A DNA stretch of 64,000 bases from Bacillus cytotoxicus (GTDB lineage: Bacteria; Bacillota; Bacilli; Bacillales; Bacillaceae_G). Location: the NCBI RefSeq assembly GCF_023715645.1, contig NZ_JAMBOP010000020.1, forward strand, positions 1-64,000, read 5' to 3'. The notes beneath the pieces are model-generated. The model ran no database searches, was not told the DNA's origin, and worked only from the letters and a program-made list of their open reading frames with translations. This document shows positions 8,243-17,487 of this stretch, piece by piece. How positions within the stretch are numbered: position 1 is the first letter of the stretch; each line of letters opens with the position of its first letter. The position numbers were made by a program, and so were the translations under genes.

Positions 8243-9151
8243 TTAGTGCATCTCTTGCAAATGTCGCACAAACAATTTGAGTGGTACTAAACCTCGTTTA
8301 GGCATCTGACTAGTAATAACTGCAGTGAGTTCTAATTGAGGTACAATTATAATATATTGCCCGCCGTATCCCATCGCAAAATATGTATGATATGGCACGT
8401 TGAATGTCTCTTTATCTAACACCCACCAGTGATACCCGTATGCTCCAATATGTTTATATGTAGTAAATCGTTTTTGATGCGATTGTTCAATCCAGTTTGA
8501 AGACACGAGTTGCTGTCCATTCCAATAACCATTTTGTAAACAGAACAAACCAATTTTCAGCATATCTTTAGGTTGCATTTTTATGCCAAAACCACCTACA
8601 AAAATGCCCTGCGGATCCTGTTGCCACTCGTAATTTGTAATGTGCAGCGGTTCGAATAAGTATTTCTCAGCAAACGCCGCGGTTGTCATCCCTGTCGCTA
8701 TTTGCAAAATGTAACTTAATATATGTGAAGAACCAGAATTATAATTCATTTTTGTCCCTGGTTGTTCAATGATTGGTTTATTAAGAATATAGTCAATCCA
8801 ATTTTTTGACTCTACAAAATCATTTGGGAAAGTAACACCGTCGCCAAACTCTTTCCAGTCTTCTCCCGTTGTCATCGTTAATAGATGATAAAGTGTTAAT
8901 ACTTGTTTTTCTTTTGGTACGTTTGGAATCCAATCAACAATAGGTGTATGAATACTATGGATATATCCTTTTTCAATTGCAATACCAATAAGAATAGAAA
9001 TGATACTTTTTGTTATCGAATTAATTTTATATACATTTTGTGCGCAATTCTCTGTTTTGTAGTATTCTGTAGCGATCTCGCCTTTTTGATAAACGAGAAA
9101 AGCATTTACTTTTTTCTTTTTCAATGCTTGTTCTAATGCCGGTAAATTCAA
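8243..9151 (-). CDS. Serine hydrolase of the beta-lactamase / penicillin-binding fold
   Basis: 302 residues beginning at TTG with GGAGG 10 nt before it. Motifs of the class C beta-lactamase superfamily are visible: the SxxK nucleophile motif as SITK (about residue 47), the YxN motif as YNS (about 141), and a C-terminal GYGGQ box replacing the KTG triad, as in many esterase or peptidase members. No signal peptide is seen, so it is probably cytoplasmic. Substrate is unknown; carboxylesterase or D-amino-acid peptidase activity is possible. It is a single gene. Confidence 0.88.
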   Translation of the reverse strand: MNLPALEQALKKKKVNAFLVYQKGEIATEYYKTENCAQNVYKINSITKSIISILIGIAIEKGYIHSIHTPIVDWIPNVPKEKQVLTLYHLLTMTTGEDWKEFGDGVTFPNDFVESKNWIDYILNKPIIEQPGTKMNYNSGSSHILSYILQIATGMTTAAFAEKYLFEPLHITNYEWQQDPQGIFVGGFGIKMQPKDMLKIGLFCLQNGYWNGQQLVSSNWIEQSHQKRFTTYKHIGAYGYHWWVLDKETFNVPYHTYFAMGYGGQYIIIVPQLELTAVITSQMPKRGLVPLKLFVRHLQEMH

Positions 9152-9329
9152 TATTAACTCCTCCGTTACTACTTAACGCTAATTTGATTTATTATAACGA
9201 ATTTTATATTGAGAAACAAAAATGAGTGGATTTTTTACTTCCACTTAAGATAGCACTACACTACATTAAATAACTTTATTATGATTTTACAAAAGGTCCT
9301 TTGAAAATCACAAATTCAGCTCATGAAAA

Positions 9330-9376
9330 AACTGCACCTCCAATTGTAGACTAAGTCTAACAATTGCGGTGCAGTT
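9330..9376 (-). terminator. Terminator of the rap-phr operon
   Basis: Arms AACTGCACC and GGTGCAGTT with an inner CAATTGT / ACAATTG pairing form a long stem. On the minus strand it is followed by TTTTTT. It lies about 35 nt past the phr stop codon. Confidence 0.85.
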
Positions 9377-9410
9377 TACCTTGATATTGCTGTTTTTGTA
9401 GATTGAAAAT

Positions 9411-9539
9411 TTACCAAGTATCAGCGTGACTATCTTGAACACTTTCAGTCGCTTGTTCTGATTGTGAAGGAAGTGTTAATCCAAAAGACAAAAGTGCTAA
9501 AAGAGATACCCCCATTATAATTCCTGTAAGTCTTTTCAT
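9411..9539 (-). CDS. phr: Phr signalling-peptide precursor
   Basis: 42 residues, too short for usual gene lists. The start ATG overlaps the rap stop codon in TAATG, the usual arrangement of rap-phr pairs, implying translational coupling. Residues 1-4 carry Lys and Arg, and a hydrophobic export segment covers about 5-23. A polar tail follows, ending in Asp-Ser-His-Ala-Asp-Thr-Trp at residues 36-42. Known Phr peptides are exported, trimmed to five to seven residues from the C-terminal part, re-imported by the Opp permease, and inhibit the cognate Rap. The exact mature peptide cannot be read from sequence. A strong terminator follows. Confidence 0.88.
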   Translation of the reverse strand: MKRLTGIIMGVSLLALLSFGLTLPSQSEQATESVQDSHADTW

Positions 9540-10642
9540 TATTTTAACGCCCCTTTTTCAAAAGTTTTTTCTTTAGCTTGGTGACTAAGGTAAAAATATT
9601 CACTTGCCTTAGAATGATTATCTTCATCATAAAATTTAATTGCTAATTTCTCAGTGTATTCTTGAGTGTAGTTGAATAACTTTTCTTTATCGAAATACGG
9701 AATCGCTTTAAGAATGATTTCCTCAAGAAATTCAGCCGTTACACCTTTATTCATGAGTTCTAAAATTGAAAAATGATATTGATACTCTTCATTTTCTATT
9801 TGTCTACAAATAGCTATTCCTCTTTCAATTAATTCTTCAGCAATGTTTGATTCTCCTAGCTTAAAGTGTTCTCTTGCTTCGAGAAAAATAGCTTTAAAAT
9901 GATTAGGAATCTTATGAGTGACTTCAGATAAATGGCGGATAGCCAATGTAGATAAATTTTGACTGCCATATAAAAATCCCAAATTACTACGTACTCTTAA
10001 AATCAATGTATCTTCATTTTGTTTGCGTAAAATATTTATTGCTGAATTAAAACTTTCTTCTGCTTGTGGGAACTGTTTTATATCAACGCACGCTGCACCA
10101 AAAATATTATCACAAGCTGCTGTATTATTTTCACAACCAACATGTTTAGAATAGATTTCTCTAGCTTTCATTACATGTTTGATTGCTTCTAATGGTTGAT
10201 AAGTATGAAGATAAAAATTAGCGATACGATAATTAAATTCAGCCTTCTCAAGTTCATCTAGTACATCTTTTAGTAAAGATTCAGCTTTTTCATAATGATC
10301 TCTAGCTTCACTATTTCTTGTTAGAATTGTTGCGTGAATTGCTTTAAAGAAATGATAATAATAAGATAGGAAGTCATCTGTGTGGTTATATAATGAATCA
10401 ACTTGATCAAAGCTTGTTGGAGTAATACTCATACTATCGACTAATACTTTGAAGCGAAAATCGAGAAGGGAGTAATAAAATAATAAATTTGTATCTTCTT
10501 TTAGATTCCTTATCATTTCGTCGATTTCTATTTTTAATTGTTGTGCTTTCTGGATATGTTGAGCACGAATTTCTTGATACCAAGTATTTAATAGATTTGT
10601 AAGCTTCTCGTTTCCTATAAGCTTGATATTCATATTATCCAC
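9539..10642 (-). CDS. rap: Rap-family TPR regulator (response-regulator phosphatase-like)
   Basis: 367 residues. Two tandem GTG codons and an internal ATG are possible starts; the second GTG has AGGAG 5 nt before it and is used here. The N-terminal three-helix bundle (about 1-75, including NLLFYYSLLDFR) is followed by six or seven tetratricopeptide repeats, the layout of RapA-RapK. Rap proteins either dephosphorylate Spo0F or block DNA-binding regulators such as ComA, and are inhibited by the Phr peptide encoded next. By comparison from memory, a Gln used in Spo0F dephosphorylation is Thr here (Glu-Asp-Thr before NLLFYY). The target is therefore uncertain. Confidence 0.92.
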   Translation of the reverse strand: MDNMNIKLIGNEKLTNLLNTWYQEIRAQHIQKAQQLKIEIDEMIRNLKEDTNLLFYYSLLDFRFKVLVDSMSITPTSFDQVDSLYNHTDDFLSYYYHFFKAIHATILTRNSEARDHYEKAESLLKDVLDELEKAEFNYRIANFYLHTYQPLEAIKHVMKAREIYSKHVGCENNTAACDNIFGAACVDIKQFPQAEESFNSAINILRKQNEDTLILRVRSNLGFLYGSQNLSTLAIRHLSEVTHKIPNHFKAIFLEAREHFKLGESNIAEELIERGIAICRQIENEEYQYHFSILELMNKGVTAEFLEEIILKAIPYFDKEKLFNYTQEYTEKLAIKFYDEDNHSKASEYFYLSHQAKEKTFEKGALK

Positions 10643-10802
10643 CACTTCTCCTTTTTTATATTAATATTATCAGAAAAATAATGTAATGAGGTGGAAAGTA
10701 AATTTTATAAACTTTTTTCAGAATATTCAATCTTTAAAACGCATATTAGGAGTACAGACCTATACCCATCAAGCAAAGCTAAAATCATACCCTCAAATTG
10801 AC

Positions 10803-10847
10803 AATAAGCATAAAAGCTTTTTTTATAAAAAAACTTTTACGCTTATT
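10803..10847 (-). terminator. Terminator after kynA
   Basis: AATAAGC and GCTTATT arms with an AT-rich inner stem, starting about 10 nt past the kynA stop codon. The AT-rich stem is long, but the T-run is inside the hairpin rather than after it. Confidence 0.55.
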
Positions 10848-10857
10848 ATTGAATCGT

Positions 10858-11697
10858 TTATAGTTTTGTCCGAATAGCCCAAAGCTCTGGGAAAAATGAT
10901 TGATCAAGCACACGTTTTAAATACGAAACGCCTGAAGAGCCGCCAGTACCCATCTTATGACCAATAATACGTTCTACCGTTTTCATATGTCGGAAGCGCC
11001 ACTGCTGCAGCCAATCTTCAATATCGATTAGTTTCTCAGCTAATTGGTATAAACCCCAATGTTTTTTCACATCAGAGTATACTTCTAACCACGCTGCTTC
11101 TACTGTTGCATCTGCTTCATATGGTTGTGTAATATCACGCTGAAGAACACTTGGATTGATTGGAAATCCTTCTTTAGCAAGTGTTTGAATTGCAACGTCA
11201 TATAAACTCGGTGTATGAAATGCCTTATGTAGACGAGTATATAACTCTTCATCTTTTTCATAGATTTTAAGAATATGAGGTGTTTTATAGCCAAGCGCAA
11301 ATTCAATCATTCGATATTGATACGATTGAAACCCAGATGATTGACCGAGTGAATCGCGGAACTCAATATATTCTGCAGGTGTAAGCGTCGCAAGAATATC
11401 CCATGATTGAATAATTTGCGATTGAATTTTTGAAACGCGCGCAAGCATCTTAAAAGCTGGTGCAAGATCTCCTTTTTGAATGGACTCAACAGCTGCTTCT
11501 AACTCATGTAAAATTAATTTCATCCAAAGTTCACTTGCTTGATGAATCACGATGAACAGCATTTCGTCATGATGATCAGATAATCGCTTTTGGCTCGATA
11601 ATAAACCATCTAATTGTAAGTATTCCCCGTAAGTCATGTTATTTTGAAAATCAGTATGAATCCCCTTTTCCATAATCACTTTTTCATTCTCGCTCAT
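10858..11697 (-). CDS. kynA: Tryptophan 2,3-dioxygenase
   Basis: 279 residues, the usual length of the bacterial enzyme. It opens the indole ring of L-tryptophan with O2 to give N-formylkynurenine, using heme. Family motifs are clear: [41 protein letters not shown] and the C-terminal [12 protein letters not shown] with GTGGSSG. A GAGAGG site precedes the ATG. It is the last gene of the kyn group but is separated from kynB by 208 nt holding repeat copy A. It may be read from the kynU promoter through the repeat or from its own promoter. Confidence 0.97.
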   Translation of the reverse strand: MSENEKVIMEKGIHTDFQNNMTYGEYLQLDGLLSSQKRLSDHHDEMLFIVIHQASELWMKLILHELEAAVESIQKGDLAPAFKMLARVSKIQSQIIQSWDILATLTPAEYIEFRDSLGQSSGFQSYQYRMIEFALGYKTPHILKIYEKDEELYTRLHKAFHTPSLYDVAIQTLAKEGFPINPSVLQRDITQPYEADATVEAAWLEVYSDVKKHWGLYQLAEKLIDIEDWLQQWRFRHMKTVERIIGHKMGTGGSSGVSYLKRVLDQSFFPELWAIRTKL

Positions 11698-11720
11698 ATA
11701 TGTACATCCTCTCTATGCAG

Positions 11721-11897
11721 TATATATAAATCCACTTTGATTTTTTAACACATAGACTGCTGCTATGCAGAATACAACATGCTCGCTACTGGCCTGCTCC
11801 TTTTGTTTAACCTGGCATGTGGCAGAAAAAGGCCCTGACCGCTCCTAAGCAAGGCCAGACACTCTCGTCCTCCCTTAAAAAAGGAGGTTTTAATATA
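11721..11897 (+). repeat. Interspersed repeat copy A (between kynB and kynA)
   Basis: About 175 nt. Shared landmarks of the family: an AAATCCA..TTGATTTTT start, then CTGCTATGC, ATGTGGCAGAAAAAGG, CCCTGACCGCT, GGCCAGA and an AGG..GGTTTTAATAT end. This copy is the most complete of the short type and lies inside the kynU-kynB-kynA gene order. It is probably a member of the bcr repeat classes of the B. cereus group; the class is not determined. Confidence 0.8.
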
Positions 11898-11905
11898 CTT
11901 ATTTT

Positions 11906-12535
11906 CTATAATGGTTTTACTACAGCACGCACTGGACTACCGTCTGCATCTGTTAACAACAGCGGCAGAGCAATAAGTTCATAGTCTCCTTCTTGTACAT
12001 TTTCCAAAACAACATTCTCTAAAATGTGAATACCATGCTTAAATAACTCATGGTGTGCTGCTAATTCTTTATCATCAAGTGGGTCCACAGACGGAACATC
12101 TACACCAATTAAACGTACTCCCTTTTCATGAAGATAGGGCGCAAGATCTGCACGTAAATACGGAATCACTTCAGGGAATACATGTGGATTTGATTTTAAT
12201 GAGGTTCGTAATAATAGTCTACTAACCCCTTCTAAATTATGAGCTTCAAGTTCTTTTGCTCCGATGTTTTCGTGACCTGTTACATCTATAATTCGAGCGG
12301 GGCCAACGTAGACGTTAATGTCTAGATCACTTACTTTTTTACCATCATTATCAAAATGAAACGGAGCGTCAATATGTGTTCCAGTATGAATACTCATCGA
12401 AATTTTACCAACATTAACTGACCCGCTTTGCTCTTTTGACCATGAAACTTCATAGGAAAAAGGTGTATCGCCAGGCCAAGTGGCAATATCATTATTTAGA
12501 GGTTGAGAAATATCTATCCACTTATTCTCTTTCAT
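11906..12535 (-). CDS. kynB: Kynurenine formamidase (cyclase family)
   Basis: 209 residues. It hydrolyses N-formylkynurenine to kynurenine and formate. The metal-binding motif HTGTHIDAPFHF (about residues 51-62) is intact, and the typical terminus with TDADGSPVRAVV is present. It starts 2 nt after the kynU stop codon, so translation is coupled. Length matches the bacterial KynB group. Confidence 0.96.
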   Translation of the reverse strand: MKENKWIDISQPLNNDIATWPGDTPFSYEVSWSKEQSGSVNVGKISMSIHTGTHIDAPFHFDNDGKKVSDLDINVYVGPARIIDVTGHENIGAKELEAHNLEGVSRLLLRTSLKSNPHVFPEVIPYLRADLAPYLHEKGVRLIGVDVPSVDPLDDKELAAHHELFKHGIHILENVVLENVQEGDYELIALPLLLTDADGSPVRAVVKPL

Positions 12536-12537
12536 TC

Positions 12538-13824
12538 TTATGCCACAACCTCTCGTTTATTTTCAAATTGTTCATACTCTTTATCTACCATAATTTTCTT
12601 CAAAATTTGAACAGCGTTCCACACTTCTTCATACGTATTGTATAAAGCGACAGGAGCTAAACGAATGCCATTTGGTGCACGGAAATCAGGGATAACTCCA
12701 TTTGCTTTAAGTGCCTTGCAAATACGTGCTGCTTCTTTATGTTCTAAATATATATGTCCACCTCGTATTTCATCCTCTAATGGATTACCAAGTGTAAAGT
12801 CCATATCTGTTAATTCATGATGAATGAGGTTTATCATATAACGTGTAATATGCAACGATTTTTGTCGTAAGTGCTCTATCCCCGCTTCTTTAAAAATTTC
12901 TAAAGAACCAATCAGCGGTGCAACACTTAATACGTGCGGTGTTCCAATTTGATAGGCGCCGGCATGATCAGCTGGTGTAAGTTCGTGCTCCATATCAAAC
13001 TGTTTATCTTTTCGAGAGCCAAACCAACCTGCTAATCCTGGCAAGCGATTGAAATGTTTTTTATTTACGTATAAGCCGCCAACGCCGCCAGGTCCGGCAT
13101 TTAAATATTTATAATTACACCAAACTGCAAAATCGACGTCCCATTCTGCAAAATGATGCGGAATAGAACCAATAGAATGACAAAGATCAAAGCCAATATG
13201 AATCCCGCGTTTATGCGCCTCTTCCGTCAGAAGTTTCATATTTAATATTTGTCCGCTTCGATATAACACAGCTGGAAGGACAATGAGTGCAATATCTTCT
13301 GTCATTGCGGCAATGATATCCTCTTCATTTAACGTTCTTCCGTCCCTACTTTTTACTTGAGCGAGATGCTTGGCAGGGTCCAATCCTTTTAAACGAATTT
13401 GACTTTGCAAAGCATAAATATCAGATGGGAATGTTAATTCATCAGCAAGAATTTTTGTTTTCCCTTCTTTCGGTTCGTAAAACGTAGCAACGACTTGATG
13501 TAAATTCGTTGTTGTGGATCCGGTTACAATTACTTCTTCAGGTAAAGCCCCAATAAGAGGAGCGCTTAATTCTCCTAATTGCTCAGATAAGAAATACCAA
13601 GGATATTGCCCTTCTGTCCACCCATCAATGCCGAATTGCTTCCATGAATCTAACAATGTTAACAGAGATTTCTCAGCTCGTTTAGATAAAAGTCCAAGCG
13701 AATTTCCATCTAAATAAATGGTACCTTCCTTTTTATAAAATTCATGTTGAAACGATGCAAGCTCATCGTATTGATCACATTGGCGAGCATACTCATAAGA
13801 TGGTTCAAATGGTTTTGTGTACAT
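12538..13824 (-). CDS. kynU: Kynureninase
   Basis: 428 residues. A PLP enzyme that splits kynurenine into anthranilate and alanine. The PLP lysine is in the motif [12 protein letters not shown] (about residues 225-236), with the usual upstream Asp in [10 protein letters not shown]. The start is preceded by GAAGGTGATAG. First gene of the kyn operon. Its promoter lies in the shared region with the divergent TetR gene (13870-13943). With kynB and kynA it makes a tryptophan-to-anthranilate route. No further nicotinate or 3-hydroxyanthranilate genes are in the window. Confidence 0.97.
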   Translation of the reverse strand: MYTKPFEPSYEYARQCDQYDELASFQHEFYKKEGTIYLDGNSLGLLSKRAEKSLLTLLDSWKQFGIDGWTEGQYPWYFLSEQLGELSAPLIGALPEEVIVTGSTTTNLHQVVATFYEPKEGKTKILADELTFPSDIYALQSQIRLKGLDPAKHLAQVKSRDGRTLNEEDIIAAMTEDIALIVLPAVLYRSGQILNMKLLTEEAHKRGIHIGFDLCHSIGSIPHHFAEWDVDFAVWCNYKYLNAGPGGVGGLYVNKKHFNRLPGLAGWFGSRKDKQFDMEHELTPADHAGAYQIGTPHVLSVAPLIGSLEIFKEAGIEHLRQKSLHITRYMINLIHHELTDMDFTLGNPLEDEIRGGHIYLEHKEAARICKALKANGVIPDFRAPNGIRLAPVALYNTYEEVWNAVQILKKIMVDKEYEQFENKREVVA

Positions 13825-13869
13825 TCTATCACCTTCTCTTGAATTTTCTTTTAATTCTAATTAATAAAA

Positions 13870-13899
13870 AATATATCATCAAAATTGACATAGCGTCAA
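13870..13899 (-). promoter_or_regulatory. Predicted kynU promoter
   Basis: On the minus strand, -35 TTGACG (13894-13899) and -10 TATATT (13870-13875) are separated by 18 nt. The -35 box lies inside the palindrome TTGACATAGCGTCAA, so a bound repressor would block it. Confidence 0.65.
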
Positions 13900-13919
13900 T
13901 GACATTATGTCAGTTGACA
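13885..13919. promoter_or_regulatory. Palindromic operator cluster between kynU and tetR
   Basis: Two adjoining palindromes: TTGACATAGCGTCAA (13885-13899) and TGACATTATGTCA (13900-13912), followed by a further half site GTTGAC. They overlap the -35 boxes of both divergent promoters. They are the natural binding sites for the adjacent TetR protein; this is an inference from position and symmetry. Confidence 0.65.
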
Positions 13920-13943
13920 GTATATTACTGTTTCCCCTACAAT
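13914..13943 (+). promoter_or_regulatory. Predicted tetR promoter
   Basis: Consensus -35 TTGACA (13914-13919), 18-nt spacer, -10 TACAAT (13938-13943). It lies immediately beside the operator cluster, which suggests autoregulation. Confidence 0.7.
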
Positions 13944-13986
13944 TAAGTTGATTTTTCTGATATTTAAGTATGAAGGTGTGGTACAT

Positions 13987-14598
13987 ATGACTAAAGATCC
14001 TATTTCGGCAAGACAACGCCGTTCGCTAGAAACAAAAAAGAAATTATTATTAGCTGGGCGTGAAGTATTTATAGAATACGGCTTTCACAAAACAACAATT
14101 TCCCAAATAATAAAAAAAGCAGAAACAGGATATGGAACAGCTTACGTATACTTTAAAAATAAAGATGATTTACTCATTGTCTTAATGGATGATGTAATGA
14201 ACCAGTTTTATACAATTGCAGAACGCGTCTTTCATCCAGTAACAAGGAAAGAAGCTCATCGTATGATTCAAAAACAAGTTCATGCATTTTTACAAATGGC
14301 AGAAACAGAAAGACAACTATTACAAGTTGTTGAAGAAGCAATCGGTACTTCTACAGAGGTTCGGAATAGATGGGATGCTATTCGAGAACGATTTATTGAA
14401 CGAATTGTTCAAGATATTACATATTCACAAAACAGCGGTTTAGCACGTAAAGATTTGAACTGTTTTTTAGTAGCGAGAAGTTGGTTCTTTGCGAATGAAA
14501 TGTTTTTATGGGAAATTGTACGAAATGAACGAGAATTTTCACTTGAAGAAATTGTAGATACATTAACGGAAATGTATATGGGTGGGCTTTACTCTTAA
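13987..14598 (+). CDS. TetR-family regulator, probable repressor of the kyn operon
   Basis: 203 residues from the ATG preceded by AAGGTG; a longer in-frame start upstream has no site. The N-terminal helix-turn-helix is typical (AGREVFIEYGFHKTTISQIIKKAETGYGTAYVYFKNK segment, about residues 22-56). The C-terminal ligand domain is unassigned. It is divergent from kynU, and the shared intergenic region has overlapping promoters and palindromes, so control of kynUBA and itself is likely. The inducer could be tryptophan, kynurenine or an unrelated compound; sequence cannot tell. Confidence 0.88.
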   Translation: MTKDPISARQRRSLETKKKLLLAGREVFIEYGFHKTTISQIIKKAETGYGTAYVYFKNKDDLLIVLMDDVMNQFYTIAERVFHPVTRKEAHRMIQKQVHAFLQMAETERQLLQVVEEAIGTSTEVRNRWDAIRERFIERIVQDITYSQNSGLARKDLNCFLVARSWFFANEMFLWEIVRNEREFSLEEIVDTLTEMYMGGLYS

Positions 14599-14869
14599 CA
14601 TATACCATATTAAAGAGGCATTTAGAGTTTCTATTGTAGACCGTGCATATTCATTTCTCGTAATTTTAGGTAATTACCTATCGGAAATAGCATTTCCCTA
14701 TTATTTCCCCGGTAAGCGCATATTCTGACATATAAAAAGAAATTCCCCTAGAAATCTACTTTTTTTACGAGAGAATATACATATGTCTATGTAAATAATC
14801 CATTGTATTTCCCTCCCTTCTTTCGATATGATGAAATCAAATTGAATTTCAATAGAAAGAGAGAAACCA

Positions 14870-15709
14870 ATGACAGAAAAAATTGCGATTATCACTGGCT
14901 CATCGAGCGGATTTGGACTTCTTACATCATTAGAGTTTGCTAAAAAAGGATATCTTGTCATCGCTACGATGCGAAATATTGAAAAGCAAACAAAATTACT
15001 TGAACAGGCAGCATTGTTACACCTAGAGCATAATATAATAATCCATCAGCTTGATGTAACTTCCCAAAAGTCAATTGAGAATTTTACATCTTTTATCAAC
15101 AATCTTGGACGGGTAGATATACTTATTAATAATGCTGGCTATGCAAGCGGTGGTTTTGTTGAGGAAATCCCAATTGAAGAGTATCGTAACCAATTTGAGA
15201 CAAATGTATTTGGAGCCATCGCAGTAACGCGAGAGGTTCTTCCAGTGATGAGAAAACAAAAACATGGAAAAATCATTAATGTTAGTAGTATCAGCGGAAA
15301 AATGGGGTTCCCTGGCCTCTCCCCTTACGTTGCATCTAAATATGCCCTTGAAGGCTGGAGTGAATCTCTTCGTCTAGAAGTAAAACCATTTGGAATCGAT
15401 GTTTCATTAATTGAACCAGGATCATATAACACAAACATTTGGGAAATCGGACAAAAACTTGCGGAATCTACCTCTGAATCTAAGTCCCCTTACAAAGAAT
15501 ACATGAAGAAAATTGAACAACATATTCATAACGGGAGTGAGAGTTTTGGAGATCCGAAAGATGTTGCTGAGAAAATAGTAAGTATTGCAGAATCACAACA
15601 TCCAACTTTACGTTATCCAGTTGGAAAAGGGGTAAAGTTAATAATTTTATTAAAGAATGTATTGCCGTGGAAATGGTGGGAGTTTTTAGTTTTAAAGCGT
15701 TTTAAATAG
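14870..15709 (+). CDS. Short-chain dehydrogenase/reductase (SDR)
   Basis: 279 residues. Classical SDR signatures: cofactor loop TGSSSGFG (about 10-17), NNAG (about 89-92), catalytic Ser in NVSSISG, and the Tyr-Lys pair in YVASK (about 157-161). An Arg after the second strand (TMRN) hints at NADP preference. Substrate is unknown. It is a single gene with its own terminator at 15720-15765. The preceding 270 nt have no other gene. Confidence 0.9.
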   Translation: MTEKIAIITGSSSGFGLLTSLEFAKKGYLVIATMRNIEKQTKLLEQAALLHLEHNIIIHQLDVTSQKSIENFTSFINNLGRVDILINNAGYASGGFVEEIPIEEYRNQFETNVFGAIAVTREVLPVMRKQKHGKIINVSSISGKMGFPGLSPYVASKYALEGWSESLRLEVKPFGIDVSLIEPGSYNTNIWEIGQKLAESTSESKSPYKEYMKKIEQHIHNGSESFGDPKDVAEKIVSIAESQHPTLRYPVGKGVKLIILLKNVLPWKWWEFLVLKRFK

Positions 15710-15719
15710 TATAAAAATC

Positions 15720-15765
15720 AAGGAGCTGACCCGAACATGGACTAATGTCAGCTCCTCTTAATTTT
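15720..15765 (+). terminator. Terminator after the SDR gene
   Basis: AGGAGCTGAC and GTCAGCTCCT form a 10-bp stem with a 16-nt loop, followed by CTTAATTTTGGTTT. It lies 12 nt after the stop codon. Confidence 0.8.
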
Positions 15766-15831
15766 GGTTTTACATAGAACAAGATTTTTAAAAGTGCTCA
15801 AAGATTTTAAATATACATTACACCAATAGTT

Positions 15832-16443
15832 TTATTCAAAAGACTCAATCCTCTTTTTTGTATAAAACATTTTTTTACTCTCAACAACTTCCCAAAGGTA
15901 ACCAAACAAATCTTCAAATACCTTATTTTGTTTTGTCCAATTCTCATTGTACTGAATAATTTTTTCAGGTGTTATCTGATTCTCCTGCCATACCTCACCA
16001 TTTGTATGTACATTTTGTGTAAATGCCTGCATTTTATCTATTGCCTGAACAAACCGGGCTTCTTTCGTTTCATTTGCTTCGTATTCATTCCAAAGTTCAT
16101 GGAATTCAATTTTATAACCATCTGGCAATTCACTAAATAACCTTTGAAGCGCTTCCTCTTCTCGTTCTTTCTTATTTATTCGAGCAAAAGAATCATGCGC
16201 AAATGTATCACCAGCATATATTTCACCGAGATCGTGGATTAAGATTAATTTTAGAGTTCTTTCTAAGTTAATCTCCTCTCCTATTTCTTTATGTAATAAA
16301 AGAGCAAACATACACATATGCCATGTATGTTCTGCATCATTTTCATGACGATTACTATTAGAAACTATTGTTTTCCTTTCAATCGATTTGAACTGATCGA
16401 TTATCCGTAAAAATTCTATTATTTGTTCGATTCTCTTTTCCAC
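15832..16443 (-). CDS. HD-domain phosphohydrolase
   Basis: 203 residues, start GTG with GAAGGGG upstream. Metal ligands of the HD superfamily are visible as HENDAEHTWH (about residues 29-38) and ILIHDLGEIYAGD (about 66-78). The arrangement resembles YfbR/HDDC2-type 5'-deoxynucleotidases, so nucleotide monophosphate hydrolysis is plausible, but the substrate is not shown. It lies about 30 nt from the HAD phosphatase gene upstream and is probably cotranscribed. Confidence 0.85.
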   Translation of the reverse strand: MEKRIEQIIEFLRIIDQFKSIERKTIVSNSNRHENDAEHTWHMCMFALLLHKEIGEEINLERTLKLILIHDLGEIYAGDTFAHDSFARINKKEREEEALQRLFSELPDGYKIEFHELWNEYEANETKEARFVQAIDKMQAFTQNVHTNGEVWQENQITPEKIIQYNENWTKQNKVFEDLFGYLWEVVESKKMFYTKKRIESFE

Positions 16444-16473
16444 ATTTGCTAATCCCCTTCTTCAACTACATTT

Positions 16474-17280
16474 TCAACCGTTGTTTACAGTGCAACATAA
16501 CTTCTCTAACACTTCTGCGACACCATCTTCATCATTAGATTTCGTGACAATATGTGCCACTTCTTTTAGTTCGTATATAGCATTTTCCATAGCAATAGGG
16601 AAACCGCACGCATGAAAAAGCTCTAAATCGTTCCAATCATCACCAAATGCCATTATGCCGCTCATGGGCAATTGGCTTTGAATGCAAAGATCCATTATAG
16701 CTTGTTTCTTAGAAACTCCTTTAGCCATAATTTGAATTAAAGTTCCTGAGTCGGTACATATAGTGTTTACTTTATGTTCAAATTGCTTTTGTAATTTCTC
16801 GTAATACGGATATTGTGTAATTAATAATTTTGAAGCCTTAATTTCTTTCAACTCATCTAACGAAACGACAATTGGATTTACAGTTGCATTCATAGCTTTA
16901 CTATAATCTAACGTCTTATTGCTATACCACGTATCTTCAGATTCGATAGAAAGACAAGCATCTGAATGATGAGTAATTACATACTCAATAATTTCATTCG
17001 CGATAGCTAATGAAATTGGATAATGTTGTCTGTACTCTGATGTATTATCAATGATTAAAGCACCGTTGTAATATACAATCGTCCCCATTTCTTGAAGTTC
17101 CTGCGGAAGAAAATGCTTTACTGAACGCGGCGGTCTTGCAGTCGCAAAAATAATCGTTATTCCTTGCCTATAACATTCGAGGATAGCTTGTAAGTTTCTA
17201 TTAGATATTTCTTTTTGTGAATTTAGTAGCGTACCATCTAAGTCTAAAACAATCCCTTTTACATTTGATATAAGATCCAT
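16474..17280 (-). CDS. Cof-type HAD phosphatase
   Basis: 268 residues from the ATG with AAGGAG 8 nt upstream. The HAD nucleophile motif DLDGTLLNSQ and the C-terminal metal motif GDDWNDLELF are intact, and the cap is of the Cof (type IIB) kind. Such enzymes dephosphorylate sugar phosphates or cofactors such as pyridoxal phosphate or FMN. Substrate is not predictable. It sits upstream of the HD gene, in the same direction. Confidence 0.9.
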   Translation of the reverse strand: MDLISNVKGIVLDLDGTLLNSQKEISNRNLQAILECYRQGITIIFATARPPRSVKHFLPQELQEMGTIVYYNGALIIDNTSEYRQHYPISLAIANEIIEYVITHHSDACLSIESEDTWYSNKTLDYSKAMNATVNPIVVSLDELKEIKASKLLITQYPYYEKLQKQFEHKVNTICTDSGTLIQIMAKGVSKKQAIMDLCIQSQLPMSGIMAFGDDWNDLELFHACGFPIAMENAIYELKEVAHIVTKSNDEDGVAEVLEKLCCTVNNG

Positions 17281-17379
17281 GTGAACATCTCCTTGTCTGT
17301 ACATATCATCTTCCTATTCTATATCAGGTATGAAAATCCTTCTTTCTATTTGTTCACGTACAACATCCGAATTTTAATG

Positions 17380-17408
17380 TTGACAAATAAATATTTTTAT
17401 GTTATGAT
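17380..17408 (+). promoter_or_regulatory. Near-consensus sigma-A promoter
   Basis: -35 TTGACA (17380-17385), 17-nt spacer, -10 TATGAT (17403-17408), about 100 nt before the metallo-hydrolase start. Confidence 0.8.
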
Positions 17409-17437
17409 TAAATATTTATTATTGACCTGGTTTTCCG

Positions 17438-17487
17438 AGGTGTGGTAAAAAATATATGTAGTAGTTAACTACAATTCAAACACACCT
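17438..17487 (+). promoter_or_regulatory. Leader hairpin with inner palindrome
   Basis: AGGTGTG (17438-17444) pairs with CACACCT (17481-17487). The intervening sequence contains the perfect 12-bp palindrome GTAGTTAACTAC (17461-17472). It lies between the promoter and the AAGGAGG site of the next gene, so it could be an operator or an RNA fold. Confidence 0.5.
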
